Origin: Diadophis punctatus similis
Taxonomy: Eukaryota; Chordata; Lepidosauria; Squamata; Dipsadidae
Direction: 5' to 3'
NCBI GenBank assembly: GCA_023053685.1
Contig: JALIGW010000040.1
Location: 593,501-657,500 of the forward strand
DNA length: 64,000 nucleotides
In this document: positions 26,446 to 37,165 of the stretch, in pieces
How positions within the stretch are numbered: the first letter of the stretch is position 1
How the letters are laid out: each line of letters starts with the position of its first letter
The notes under the pieces: model-generated
Seen by the model: the letters and a program-made list of their open reading frames with translations, nothing else
Told to the model about the DNA's origin: nothing
The model's database searches: none
Translations under genes and position numbers: made by a program

Positions 26446-26727
26446 GGGGAATAAACCACTGCAGCACTCCGGTCTCAAGATCCCCAAGCACTGATGGTTT
26501 AAAAAGTACACCAAATACTCTCTATGCTTCATACTGTTCTGTTCTCCTTGCCTTACCAACAGTTTGTTCATAAATGAATGGAGCCCCAGTACCAGTGTCA
26601 GTTCCAGCAAGGAACTGCAATGCTGGCAAACCCAAGAGGTACTGAAAAGAGCAGCAGGTGTAAGGCACCTGGGATCTTCCTGGAGATAGCTGGGTGAGAA
26701 GTTTCCTTCTGCCGACAGCAGCTGCTG

Positions 26728-26841
<114 letters not shown>

Positions 26842-27569
26842 TCTGCCCTCCCTTCCTCTGGCGAGCGGCTCCTCAAAGGCGCGGCTCCCTTTGCCTGTGT
26901 GTGTCCTGAACCCAGCTGCCAAAGAAGTCCCACCAAGGGCTGCGTGAGGATTGGAGATTCCCACAGGTAAGACGCTGCTGAACTGTAACCAGAGGCTGCC
27001 TGCATAGTTGAGCGGGGTGAAAATCAAGTTTCAGGATTTCATGAATCCAGCTCAGTCCTGGCCATGAACTCCAGTCCCTTAGAAAAGGTACTTTCTTGCT
27101 ATGTTTCGCCCATATTTACCTCAAAGAAAGTGAGAAACAAAAAGGTCCTGTGTTGGGGAAGAGTAATTGCCTTAGTCAAAAGAGAAGCTGAGTGACAGAA
27201 GCAACAGCGATTTTGCTCTCTTTTGCCCAGGGGAGAAGAGGAGGAAAAATCCAGTGGGATCCCGGATCTCTCTGGCAAACTCCCCCAGCATCTGAGCACA
27301 CCAGATGAACTTCACCCATCATGTTTAACCAGCTCAGTTAAAACTGCACTCACACGTGTTAGTTTTGTGGATTAGCTTAATGTGTTTTGGAAATCCAACC
27401 CGTCTGATTAATTTAAGATCATGGAAGGTCATCCTATTGTCTGAACCCAGTTGCATTGCCTGTGAATTTTATTTTCTGAGTATTTGTGCCACACTCGGTC
27501 TCATTCCTGGGATGGAAACTGCATGGCACTTTCTTTGCAGCTGGGTAGTCTGGAGCCATTGAAGGTTTA

Positions 27570-28110
27570 AGGAACCCCCATCTCTTTATCTTCAGAAGTT
27601 GTGGGTGTCCATCAATGGAGGTTTTTAAGAAGAGATCGGACAGTTATTTGTCTGAAATGGTATAGGGCAGTGATGGTGAACCTTTTCAGCACCGAATGCC
27701 CAAACTGGAATGCCTGCATGCGTGCGCACACCGGAGCGCCGGAAACCCGAAGCCCAGTTGGCTGGTGTGCATGCCCGCGCCGGCCAGCTGGTCTTCGGAT
27801 TTCTGGCGCACACATGCGCACTGGCCAGCTGGTCTTCGTGCGTGCCGGCGCACCGGCCTGTCTTTGGGTTTCTGGCACTCCAGCGCACGCGAAGACCAGC
27901 TGGCTGGTGCACATGCACGCACCAGAAACCAGGAGAGCAACTGGAGATGGCGCACATGCCCACAGAAAGGGTTCTTTGGGTGGCACGTGCCACCTCTGGC
28001 ATGCGTGCCATAGGTTCACCATCATGGGTCTAGGGTCTCCTCCTTAGGCAGGAGGTTAGACTAGAAGATCTCCAAGCTCCCTTCCAACTCTGTTATTTTG
28101 TTATTATATC
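27570..28110 (+). mobile_element. CR1 LINE 3' end split by a hAT element
   Basis: The left part (about 27590-27667) reads gttgtgggtgtccatcaatgg to gtctgaaatggtataggg. The right part (28028-28110) reads caggaggttagactagaag to cccttccaactctg. Joined, they follow the usual CR1 3' end. The inserted element lies at 27668-28027. Confidence 0.88.
27668..28027. mobile_element. hAT-type element (CAGTGATGGTGAACC ends), 360 bp
   Basis: The ends cagtgatggtgaacc and ggttcaccatcatgg are inverted repeats with two mismatches. The flanks gtataggg (27660-27667) and gtctaggg (28028-28035) are an 8-bp duplication with one change. The inside is GC-rich with several copies of ccagctggtcttcg in both orientations, so the element folds on itself. 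Confidence 0.9.
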
Positions 28111-30085
28111 CTGTAAATTTTTCCTAGAGTACTCCATTACAAGCCTATATGGCTTCTTGTGCACATCTGTTCATCTAGAGTTATTTTTGTTTGATGCATT
28201 CTGACTCAAGATTCATGGTTGACTTTTATTTATGTATTTGTTTTATTAAAACATTTATCTATCCACCTATCTTATAACCAACTCTGGCAGCTCCACCTTT
28301 CTGCTCACCTCCCATGGTTCCCTGTGGCTTCCTCTTCTCCCTTTTTCACTCTCTGCACAGCCATTGTGATTTTCCTACCACATGGAAAGCTGTGTCCTTC
28401 TTAAATATGTTGTTTTATATCACTTGGTGGTGATTTTTTACCAGAAAGCTGCCGACAGCATGCAATATCAAATAATAAATCATAGGAAGCCATGGAAATA
28501 TAAACACCAATGATAAGCCATATCATCACAATAATCACAACAAAACAATGAAACACTGAAAACAATTTAAACCACTGTGGAAAGATGTGCTTAAACATAT
28601 AGCACTTTTCTTTTTAAAAAAATGGGGCATGGCTGGCAACGCTAAGCAAAATGCATTCCACAGTTTCAGAGTCACGGAAGAAAAAACCTCACTGCAATCA
28701 TTTTTTTTTTCAAGGAGGAGCAACCACTACTTTACTTGTGGCTGGTGTTTCTCCCACAATGGCTCCCTCTTGCCCTGAAACCCCCAAATTCACTGCCAGA
28801 AGACTTTCAAGAAGAATTCTTGGACATTTCCATTGGAAACACCTCTCCTGCAGTCTTAATGATCAAAAAGGATTGTGATGATTAGGACTCTCCAAAATTG
28901 AAGAGCAAAAGTTATTCTAGGGGCTCAATGGATGCACACTCACAGGATACACACTAAATCTGTTGGCAACATTCTTGTAACTACTGGAGTGCATGAATAT
29001 ACAGTCTATTAGTATAGTTTTACATAACCGTTGAAAAAATTTGCATTTTTTGTGAGCTGCACCACACTGACTCAAAAAAACATTACAGAAGATTAACAAC
29101 AAATAATTTGCAATAATCTCTTTCCATCATGGCCCCCTCAAACTCCAAGGACAACAGAAGATTAAATGTCCCCCCTAGCTACAAAGCTGATATCTCAGAA
29201 GGAATATCCTTTTTTTACCCAGAAAGAGCATTCATGGCAGTTTACAAGCTTAACTTTTTAGAGACAAACAGTACTTATTTTAAATGTATTTGCATCTCAA
29301 ATTCTTCAGCCTCACCTATAATTGAACTCAGAATAGTCAGAGATACGTGCTGCATACATGTTGTTAAAGCACTAAGAGCTGAATATCACCAGCTTATTGG
29401 CATCACCATCCTGTGAAATCCCAAATGAGTTTTCTAGTGGCACCATATAGATTTCTTATAACACAGAGGACAAGATAATAAAACTATGTGACCATCATAA
29501 TAAGTGATAAATCACAATCTTCTAACACCTTTTTTTTATTCAGTCCAACAGAGAAGATTAAAACAATATGTGTTTACTCTACACCGTAATCCCATGAAGA
29601 AGGATCCAATCCAGCTCCTAATCACTAAAGAGCCTGAGATCTCAGCTGCCTACAGCCTATTTTCTATGAAATACCATCTCAGTTTTACCATCCCAGTGCA
29701 TTTCATGGTTAATTCAGTGTCAATTAACCAATTGCAAACTTCCCTCAAGCTAAATCTTATTTGGAATGGAGAGGAGAAATCAAAAGCAGGTTAGCTTTAA
29801 CAAGCTTGGTGTTCAATGCCTCACTCATCTCTAGCCACAGGCTTAGAATCCATGTCAACAGATGTTCTATTGCCATTTTGTCATGTCACTGATTTCTTGA
29901 CATTCTTTTCTCTCTCATCCACCCACCCTCAGAAAATTTTCCTGGGGCAAGAATGTTCAATCCAAAACGAAGTAGAGCTCACTTTACCATGAATTCCTCT
30001 TCTCTGCAAAAAGCAGAGACATACCCAGGGATGTCTACTGTCTTCCCCTGGCCAAGCTGAGACCAGCAACTGCATATGAAACGAG
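28111..30085. other. 2 kb without a recognised gene
   Basis: AT-rich with open frames under 100 codons and no domain. No clear transposon ends. It may hold single-copy or very old repeat sequence. Confidence 0.4.
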
Positions 30086-30089
30086 GGTT

Positions 30090-31205
30090 CGTTTTATTTG
30101 TAATTTGTATTTGTTTATTTGTCAAGCATCTATGATTATAAGCAAAGTATAAACAGTAAAACATGATTGAATATATATGTAATAGTACAAGCATGAATAA
30201 GAGTAAAAGAGGTATGAATATATGGGTACATTAAGACAGGAACGGTAGGCACGATTGCGCGCTTATGCACGCCCCTACCGACCTCTTAGGAATGGGGTGA
30301 GGTCGATGGTAGATAGTCTAAGGTTGAAGTTTTAGGGGTTTGGGGAAGAAACTACTAAAGTGTTCCAGGCATTGACCACTCTGTTGTTGAAGTCGAATTT
30401 TTTGCAATCAAGTTTGGAGCGGTTTACATTAAGTTTGTATCTATTGTGAGCTCGTGTATTATTGTGGTTGAAGCTGAAGTAGTCGTTAACAGGTAGGATG
30501 TTGTGACAGATAATTTTGTGAGCTACACTTAGATCAGATCGAAGGCAGCGTAGTTCTAAATTTTCAAGTCCCAAAATTTCAAGTCTGGTTTCGTAAGGTA
30601 TTCTGTTGTGAAAAGAGGAATGTAATACTCTTCTTGTGAAGTATCTCTGGACATTCTCAATTGTGTTAATGTCTGATATGTAGTGTGGGTTCCAGACAGA
30701 TAAGCTGTATTCAAGAATCGGTCTAGCAAATGTTTTGTATGCTCTGGTTAAGAGTACAATGTTACTAGAGAAGAAACTACGCAAGATTAGGTTAACCACT
30801 GTTAATGCCTTCTTAGCTATGTTGTTGCAGTGGGCTCTGGCACTTAGATCGTTAGATATGAGTACTCCAAGGTCCTTTACTGAGTGAGGATCATCATCAA
30901 GGTCATGATCATCAAGTTTGTATTTTGTGTTTTGATTATTTTTGCCAATGTGTAAAACTAAGCATTTGTTGATTGAGATTGGTAGTTGCCACTTGTTTGA
31001 CCATTCAGATACATAGTCAAGGTCTTTTTGAAGGGTTGTAGTATTGTTGGTGGTGTTGAATAGTTTTACATCATCTGCGAAGAGGACGCAGTTGCTTTGT
31101 ATATTATCACAAATGTCATTTATGTAAAGAATGAAGAGAGTAGGTCCTAAAACGCTTCCTTGGGGAACACCACTGTTAACAGGTACAGGTTTTAGCACCA
31201 TGGCC
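30090..31205 (-). mobile_element. Jockey-group LINE, 3' part, second copy
   Basis: A 299-codon open frame (30332-31231, minus) encodes GVPQGSVLGPTLF, CVLFADDVKLFNT, DLGVLISNDLSARAHC, RPILEYSLSVWNPHY and a C-terminal region ending in NRVVNAWNTL. It is the same family as 23345-24540 but less broken. The 3' UTR has tttgtttatttgtcaagcatc at 30108-30128. The 5' end is truncated at about 31190 inside the RT domain, so this copy is inactive. A methionine-led start upstream is not part of the element. Confidence 0.9.
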
Positions 31206-31503
31206 ATATCCAGGGGGCAGGCAAAGGCCAAAGTCTGTCCCGGGCCCTGCCTGGCAGGGGCTCATGTTCCAAATCCTTCAGATATCCCTATACGTGGAAG
31301 ATACAACAACAGAGTAATTTCCAGGTCATCAGTTAAATGAACATTTAGAGCTTGTTATACTTCACAGAGAATATTTCCTTGCAATAAAACTTTCATGACC
31401 AGAATGGAAGGAGGGTGGGGAGGACAGTTTGTCAAATACCTTTATTTTTTCCCCTTTTGGAACACTTTTATCAGAGCTTGAGGGGGCAGGGTGATGTATT
31501 TGC

Positions 31504-31504
31504 C

Positions 31505-31554
<50 letters not shown>

Positions 31555-31555
31555 G
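31504..31555. repeat. (GTT)n microsatellite
   Basis: About 17 ttg/gtt units, with no CR1 end directly adjacent on either side. Confidence 0.96.
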
Positions 31556-31899
31556 AAGGTAAAAAGTAAACTAGGGCTGGCTGTGGGACTAAGGAAGAAA
31601 AGGGAAGTGAGAGGTCCACTGTGTTGGAGGAGTTGTATGTGTGTGGGGGGGGAGGGTGTATCCTTGTGAAACCTGAGCAATTCCTAAATGCCGACTTCAC
31701 TTTCATCTTTTCCCCTAAAAGGCAACTGTGTTCAAATAGAACTGATAAAGGGGAATAGTGGCAACCCAAGGTAAATAGAGAGACACTTGGGAACACCTGA
31801 TTGGCATAATGAATTGTCAGTCAGCAGAACCAGAACAATGACAGCTGAGAGTAGGAGGGACCTGCTGGATGTCCCTTTAGAGCCCCTTTCTGTGATCTT

Positions 31900-32230
31900 C
31901 AGCAAATCATGGAGGATGACCCAAAAGACTGGGAAAGAGCAAATGTTATTTCTAGCTTGGGGGGGGGGGGAATGGGACAAGATAACCTGGGGATCCTCAG
32001 GCTTCTCTCCTTGATAAAGATTCTAGGCAAAGCTCTGAAACAGATTGTTAAGCAGTTTGTGAGCATTTAGAAAAGCATTCTTGGTAAAAATGTTTATCCA
32101 GAACAAGCCACACTAAACCATCAGCTCTTCAAGGTAGTCCAACTCAGGAAACAGATTCCACAAAAAATACTAGAAATCTCCTTAACTGAGACAGGCTCTA
32201 ATAACAGAATCCTGAAATCCTGATTTTTTT
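31900..32230 (+). mobile_element. Old CR1 RT fragment
   Basis: ggatgacccaaaagactggg followed by a g-run and tctaggcaaagctctgaaacagattgtt, then cagtttgtgagcatt, match the CR1 order DWK...KI-E-I. Decayed. Confidence 0.5.
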
Positions 32231-32589
32231 TCCCCTCCCTATTTTATTTTATTATTTTATTTATATAGCCATCCATCTCACTAGAGGCAGGGAAATCTTT
32301 TATTCCTAATCCATTCTGCCTGGATAATTTGGACATTTGAATTTCATTTCCATGTAAATATGTTATTCACATGGCTTATTTTGATGGAGTGCAGGAGTCT
32401 ACTATCATTCTGTATCATGTGAATATTTTACCTCTCTGAGAATTTGAAATGAAGAGCCGATTATAAATTCTAATAAAATTATTGCAGCAAATGTTACTTT
32501 CAGTCTAGTGAGGCTTTGTAGAAATATGTCATCTCTTTAAAAAAGTGTGTGTATGTTTTAAAATGAATTAAACAAGACAGTGTTCTTTT

Positions 32590-33620
32590 TATTATTATAA
32601 CTTTATTGATTTTCAAAAATACAAGATTAGAAGATAAACAGATGAAAAAATTGAAGAAAAAAGATCAAGAAAGAGAAAAAATAGAGTGCAAAAAGGTAAA
32701 GAAAAGAAAAAGATAAACAGAAAGAGAATGACTTCTGACTTTCTCTGGTACAAAATGAATTTTTAAAAAATCATCAAACTCTTATTCTAAGGTTAACATT
32801 TGTCTATATAATTTCAATAAACCTAATTCTAATTATTAAATCCCATTAATCAACATTTCATTTCTTTCAGTTTCTACAACAAATCCAAAATGGTTTCCAA
32901 GTGGAAATAAATTAGTCAAACTCTTTTCTTTTATCAAAGCTATCAATTTTGCCATCTGCACCAGTTCCATCAGCTTCAGCTCTTCCATTGTAGGTATTTG
33001 TAAGTCCTTCCACCTTTGAGCTGTGGTGGTGCAGTGGTTAGAAGACTACTTGCAGGCTAATTCAGCTCTGCCAGGAGTTCGATCCTCACCAGCTCAAGGT
33101 TGACTCAACCTTCCATCCTTCTGAGGTCGATAAAATGAGGATTGTTTGGGGCAATATGCTGATATGCTCTATAAACTACTTAGAGAGGGCTGTAAAGCAT
33201 TGTAAAGCAGTATATAAGCCTAAGTGCTATTGCTATAAAAGTCTTGCTGTTGTTAGCATACATAAAAGCAACTTTCCATAAGATGTTTCCATTTGTTTGT
33301 CCATTAATTCTAATAGAAAAATTTCTCATTTCAATTATACTGTGTGTTTCCTGGGTCCACTTCCACCCCCTTTTTAAAATATTGCAACAACGTTGGCTTT
33401 TCTTAGGTCCTTTGGCACCTCCCCAGTTTCCAAGATTTATTATCTCCTATTTAGGAACTTCCATCTATTTTGATCTCCTTTTCCCATTACTTTTCTTGTG
33501 ATCTTAGTTTCATGTCTCTAGTTTATTAAAATCCACTTTTGATGCCAAGATATTAAACGTGCTTAGTTTCATTTTGCTTTAAAATCAAGAATTCTAGCAT
33601 TGCCAGATCATTTTCTACCC
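32590..33620 (-). mobile_element. L1 LINE, ORF2 C-terminus, split by a SINE
   Basis: On the minus strand, 33400-33240 reads like an L1 ORF2 end (LLLYMLTTARLLYA-type residues). It continues beyond the SINE with WKDLQIPTMEEL, LVQMAKLIALIKEK and FPLGNHFGFV at about 33013-32850. The remainder is 3' UTR ending in a (t)-rich end at about 32590. The match is to the tail of L1-group ORF2; the borders are approximate and the part above 33400 is unsure. Confidence 0.6.
33018..33239 (+). mobile_element. tRNA-derived SINE inserted in the L1 fragment
   Basis: Full-length MIR/CORE-like SINE: head gagctgtggtggtgcagtgg, B-box-like gagttcgatcctcacc, body gataaaatgagg and ttagagagggctgtaaagc, tail gtgctattgctat. 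The L1 reading resumes on both sides. Confidence 0.85.
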
Positions 33621-33628
33621 CTTTGCAG

Positions 33629-33774
33629 CAGTAGTGGGTTCTAAAACCCTTTACTACTGGTTCGTGTGCGCGCTTGCGCATGCGCAGAAGCGTCCCGGGT
33701 GGATGGGCAGGGCCTCCCACCGCCGGCGCTACCGATTCTAAGAACCGGTCCGAACCGGGAGCAACCCACTGCTG
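33629..33774. mobile_element. hAT-type MITE, 146 bp
   Basis: The ends cagtagtgggttc and gcaacccactgctg are inverted. The 8-bp flanks ctttgcag (33621-33628) and ctctgcag (33775-33782) differ at one base. The internal accggtccgaaccggg block is shared with 19564-19897. Confidence 0.9.
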
Positions 33775-33989
33775 CTCTGCAGTAATGGTCCATGTTCACA
33801 TCCTCTTGTCCTCAATATAGTTAATACCCTGACCCTAGCTAGCAGACTTCATCACCATGTCGTTAGTAAGGTGGAGGGGGTTGGAATCTACTTAAATTCA
33901 AGCAACTGTAGACAAGCATTCTCCTTCCGTGGCCATTTTGGCTTGGGCTATAGAAGGGACTAGACATCTAACTTCCTCACTTTAGTGGC

Positions 33990-34770
33990 CAGAGATCTTA
34001 GCATTTTTACTAATGACCTGAATGTGTCATTTGAATAGGCTGTGGGGATGATTATCAAATTTGCAGATGATACAAAATTCTAAATAGTGGCTAACAAGTG
34101 TTCATTGGGAAAAATACAAATTACTCCTGCATAGGGGGAGAAAAAAGGGGAAGAAAATTACAGGATGGGGGAGAACTGGCTTGGCAGTGGAAAATGCAAA
34201 AAGGATCTGAAAGTTGAACTTAAGCATGATTTGAACGATGTGATGCAGCTGCTGGAAACACAAATGATCCCTTATGGTATATTAATTGAAGCGTAATTCA
34301 GATCACGGGAGAGCATGGTCCCATTCTATCTTGGTTAGATTTCCCCTCCCCCACAATAATGTGGCCAGTTCCACACACGGAAGTCTATAAAGGATACTGA
34401 CAAACTGGAGTCAGTTCAGAGGATGGTTAGCAAGGCGATGGGGGAACTGGAAACCAGATCCTATGAGAAATAATGAAGGGAACTGGACTGGCTGGGGGGA
34501 GACATGATAGCAGACTTCAGCTATCTAACGGTTTATCAAACATAGCAGGGAATAAATTTATTCTCTGTTGCCTTGGAGGACAGGAACAAGTTAGAATTAT
34601 GAGAAGAAGATTCAGAGTAGACATCTAGAGGGAAGTCCTGATGGTAACAGCATTCAAATGGTGGAAAAGGCTGCCTCATAGAAAGCGGGAGACTTTCAGA
34701 GGAGGGATAGCCAGTTATTGGGCCAAGAAGTGCATTTGACTAGACTTCTCTGGGATCTCTTTCAATCAAT
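33990..34770 (+). mobile_element. Old CR1 RT fragment to 3' end
   Basis: In order: tttttactaatgacctgaatg (IFxNDL), atcaaatttgcagatgatac (KFADDT), gtcagttcagaggatgg (VQRR region), gaactggactggctgg, gacatgatagcagacttc (GDMIAV) and the 3' end gacttctctgggatctctttcaa. The FADD codons survive but the frame is broken throughout. Confidence 0.7.
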
Positions 34771-36231
34771 CTATTGTTCTACAAGTTTTATGAACAACCA
34801 CATGATGCGATTGGGTGAAGTCTAACATGCCTGGTTCAAAATCAGAGCTCAGGAAGGTTGGGCACAGAGCGGAGGAGGTTTCTAGCACTAGGAACAGAGG
34901 CTGCCTGCCAGCCATTTGTCCACAAACACTGCCACGTGTGCTAACCGTCTCGGTTCCAGCAACTGATTGGGGAAAGGAGAGGGGCTTTCTGCTGGGGCCC
35001 CTATTTAGTCCCTGGGAATCGGAATGCAAGGAGCCAGCTCAGGAGTTGGCCGTGGGTGGCCCCTCCTTTACCCGTTCACACCCTTGACCTGCAGGAAGGT
35101 CTGAGGCTGCCCAAAGATGTTGAGCCTGACCAGCCGGTCTCAAAAGGGGCGATGCTCCTGCAGTCACAACTGCCCTTCCTTCCACAGTCGGATGCTGGAC
35201 ATGACAGTAGTGTCACTACCCAGCTGTGACCCTGCAGGCTCTCTTCCCTTGCCAAGGAGGGGGAGAGGAAGCTGAAGAGCAGACAACAGGCCTGTAGCCT
35301 TGGGGAGAAGGCAAGGGTGCTGGTGCCTCCCCCCCCCTCCCTAGGAGGTAACTCTTTCATATACCCAGCGTTGTTTCCATGACCTTGTAAACAGAGATAA
35401 ACTTGAATTTTGATATTCATTTGTTTCTGTGATTTATAAAATATGTTTATAAGATATATGGTCAATGAAACTTACTAATATAAAATGTGTCCTTTTCTTT
35501 GAATCCCTTCTAAAGGCATATATTTATGATCCTGTTTAGGATGTGTAGAGAGTTGATGATTTAAGGTTTTCTTTCTTCATGAGAAGCAAACATAGTTAGT
35601 AAGGACATTCCCAGTCCTGAAACATTACTGAAATCCACAATTCCCCACCTGCATTTCGTAACCCATGGAATTAGAGATTTTCTCGTTTCCCTTTTCCACA
35701 AGATTTCATGGCTTGAAAGGAAGCCACCGCAGGCCTGGCTGTTCTTTTAGCAGGGACCGAACCATTCTCTTCTTCTGAAAGATTTTTCACTTTCCCACGC
35801 TGGCTACAGCCCTGGGATTCCTCCCTAAGTTGTCTCCCATCCAAGCACAGACCAGGTGCAGCCCTTGCTCAGGTGCTGGTCACAGAGATCAGCTGGAAGC
35901 TGCCACCTCCTTTACACCACGTACGCCTTGGAAGTGGGCTGCCAAGAAAGAAGAAACCGTCCACACCTCTGCTTATGAAGAGCTGGCTTCACCCTTGTGG
36001 AGGACTCTGGGCAACGGCATCATTTAGAGTACATATCTGGAGAAGGGGATGCTGGGAAAAGGCCATCTGCCTTGTGCTCCAAACTCTGCACTTCAGGATC
36101 CTTCTTCCTTCAGGTGATTTCCTCCTTTTCTCCTTCTGCTCTGCAGTCATTTGACACCATTTCAGAAATCTGAAACATAAAAGCTTTTATACTGTTTCAC
36201 TCTTTCCTTCTCACCACTTATCTTAGAATAT
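34771..36231. other. 1.4 kb without a recognised gene
   Basis: Moderately GC-rich, with open frames of up to 129 codons on both strands. No domain, splice pattern or repeat edge that I can support. Confidence 0.4.
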
Positions 36232-36273
36232 AGAATGACAAGGTTGGAAGGGACCTTGGAGGTCTTGTAGTCT

Positions 36274-36432
36274 GATGATGTTCGTCCATCGTATTCGAAG
36301 AGGACCTTAACATCTATCATAGACCTGAGTCGCCTGTGTGCAGGTCCTCGGCTACAGCTCCCAGTGTATCCACACCTGCTGCTTTGTCGCTCGCCCATCG
36401 CCACAGGACTTTTCACAGGACTTGGGGGGGAT
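36274..36432. mobile_element. Unclassified 159-bp insertion with 12-bp target duplication
   Basis: gtcttgtagtct occurs exactly on both sides (36262-36273 and 36433-36444), inside an otherwise continuous CR1. A duplication of this length suggests retrotransposition (SINE, or a retrocopied RNA) rather than a hAT. The inside (gatgatgttcgtccatcgta to cacaggacttggggggg) has no A/B box that I can see and is not recognised. Confidence 0.75.
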
Positions 36433-36474
36433 GTCTTGTAGTCTAACCCCCTGCTCAAGCAGGAGACTCCATAC

Positions 36475-36606
36475 CAGGGGTGTCAAACTAACGGCCTGTG
36501 GGCCGGATGCGTCACGTGCAGGCCACGCCCACCCCAGCTCCGCAAAGGGGGAAAACATCACAAAACGTCACGACGGCAATCTGACACGGTGAGTTTGACA
36601 CCCGTG
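36475..36606. mobile_element. hAT MITE (CAGGGGTGTCAAACT ends), 132 bp
   Basis: The ends caggggtgtcaaactaa and gtgagtttgacacccgtg are inverted repeats. The flanks are ctccatac (36467-36474) and ctctatac (36607-36614). It includes the ggcctgtgggccgga block typical of this widespread hAT-MITE type. Confidence 0.93.
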
Positions 36607-36614
36607 CTCTATAC

Positions 36615-37017
36615 CAGTGGTCCCCAACCCCCGGTCCGCGGCCCGGTACCGGTCCGCAGAACAAATGGTACCGGGCCGCCCTGCTACTGCGTCTTCTGTG
36701 CAGCGGCGGCGGCGGGTCCTGCGACTTTTGCGAGTCCTGCGAGTCCCGATAATAAGCGCAGGGACAGGACTCCTGCGTCTGCCGACGTGCCCCGGCCCAG
36801 CTGATCAGCGTGGGGGGCGGGGCTTCTGTGCGCGGCTCATCAGTATTGAAAGTAACGTGTACAGGAGGGCCTGTCTACAATTAAATTAAAATTGTTTATA
36901 TTTGAGATTGTTTTGATTTAATAATCAACGCGACACCGCAAACCCCCCCCCAGTGGGCCACGGAAAAATTATCAAACGTTGACCGGTCCACGGCAATAAA
37001 AAGGTTGGGGACCACTG
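36615..37017. mobile_element. hAT element (CAGTGGTCCCCAACC ends), 403 bp
   Basis: The ends cagtggtccccaaccccc and ttggggaccactg are inverted repeats. The 8-bp flank ctctatac is exact on both sides (36607-36614 and 37018-37025). The left flank is also the right duplication of the MITE at 36475-36606, so the two elements used the same target. No coding capacity. Confidence 0.95.
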
Positions 37018-37165
37018 CTCTATACCATTCCAGAAAAATGACTGTCCAGTCTCTTCTTAAAAACCTCCAGTGATGGAGCACCCACAACGTCTTGAGACAA
37101 GATGTTCCACTGACTTATTGTTCTCACTGTCAGGAAATCTCTCCTATAACTCTATGTTGTTTTGT

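Larger units (their letters stand above)
36232..37165 (-). mobile_element. CR1 LINE 3' end with three insertions
   Basis: The CR1 pieces are 36232-36273, 36445-36474 and 37018-37165. Joined, they read as one normal CR1 3' end (complement of ggaagggaccttggaggtc, then gctcaagcaggagactcc, then ccattccagaaaaatgactg). Each gap is an insertion with a target duplication; these are listed separately. Confidence 0.9.

Noticed and set aside
27601..28047. Several overlapping frames of 89-148 codons with Cys/His content
   Set aside because: They lie inside a GC-rich hAT element with internal inverted repeats, on both strands at once.
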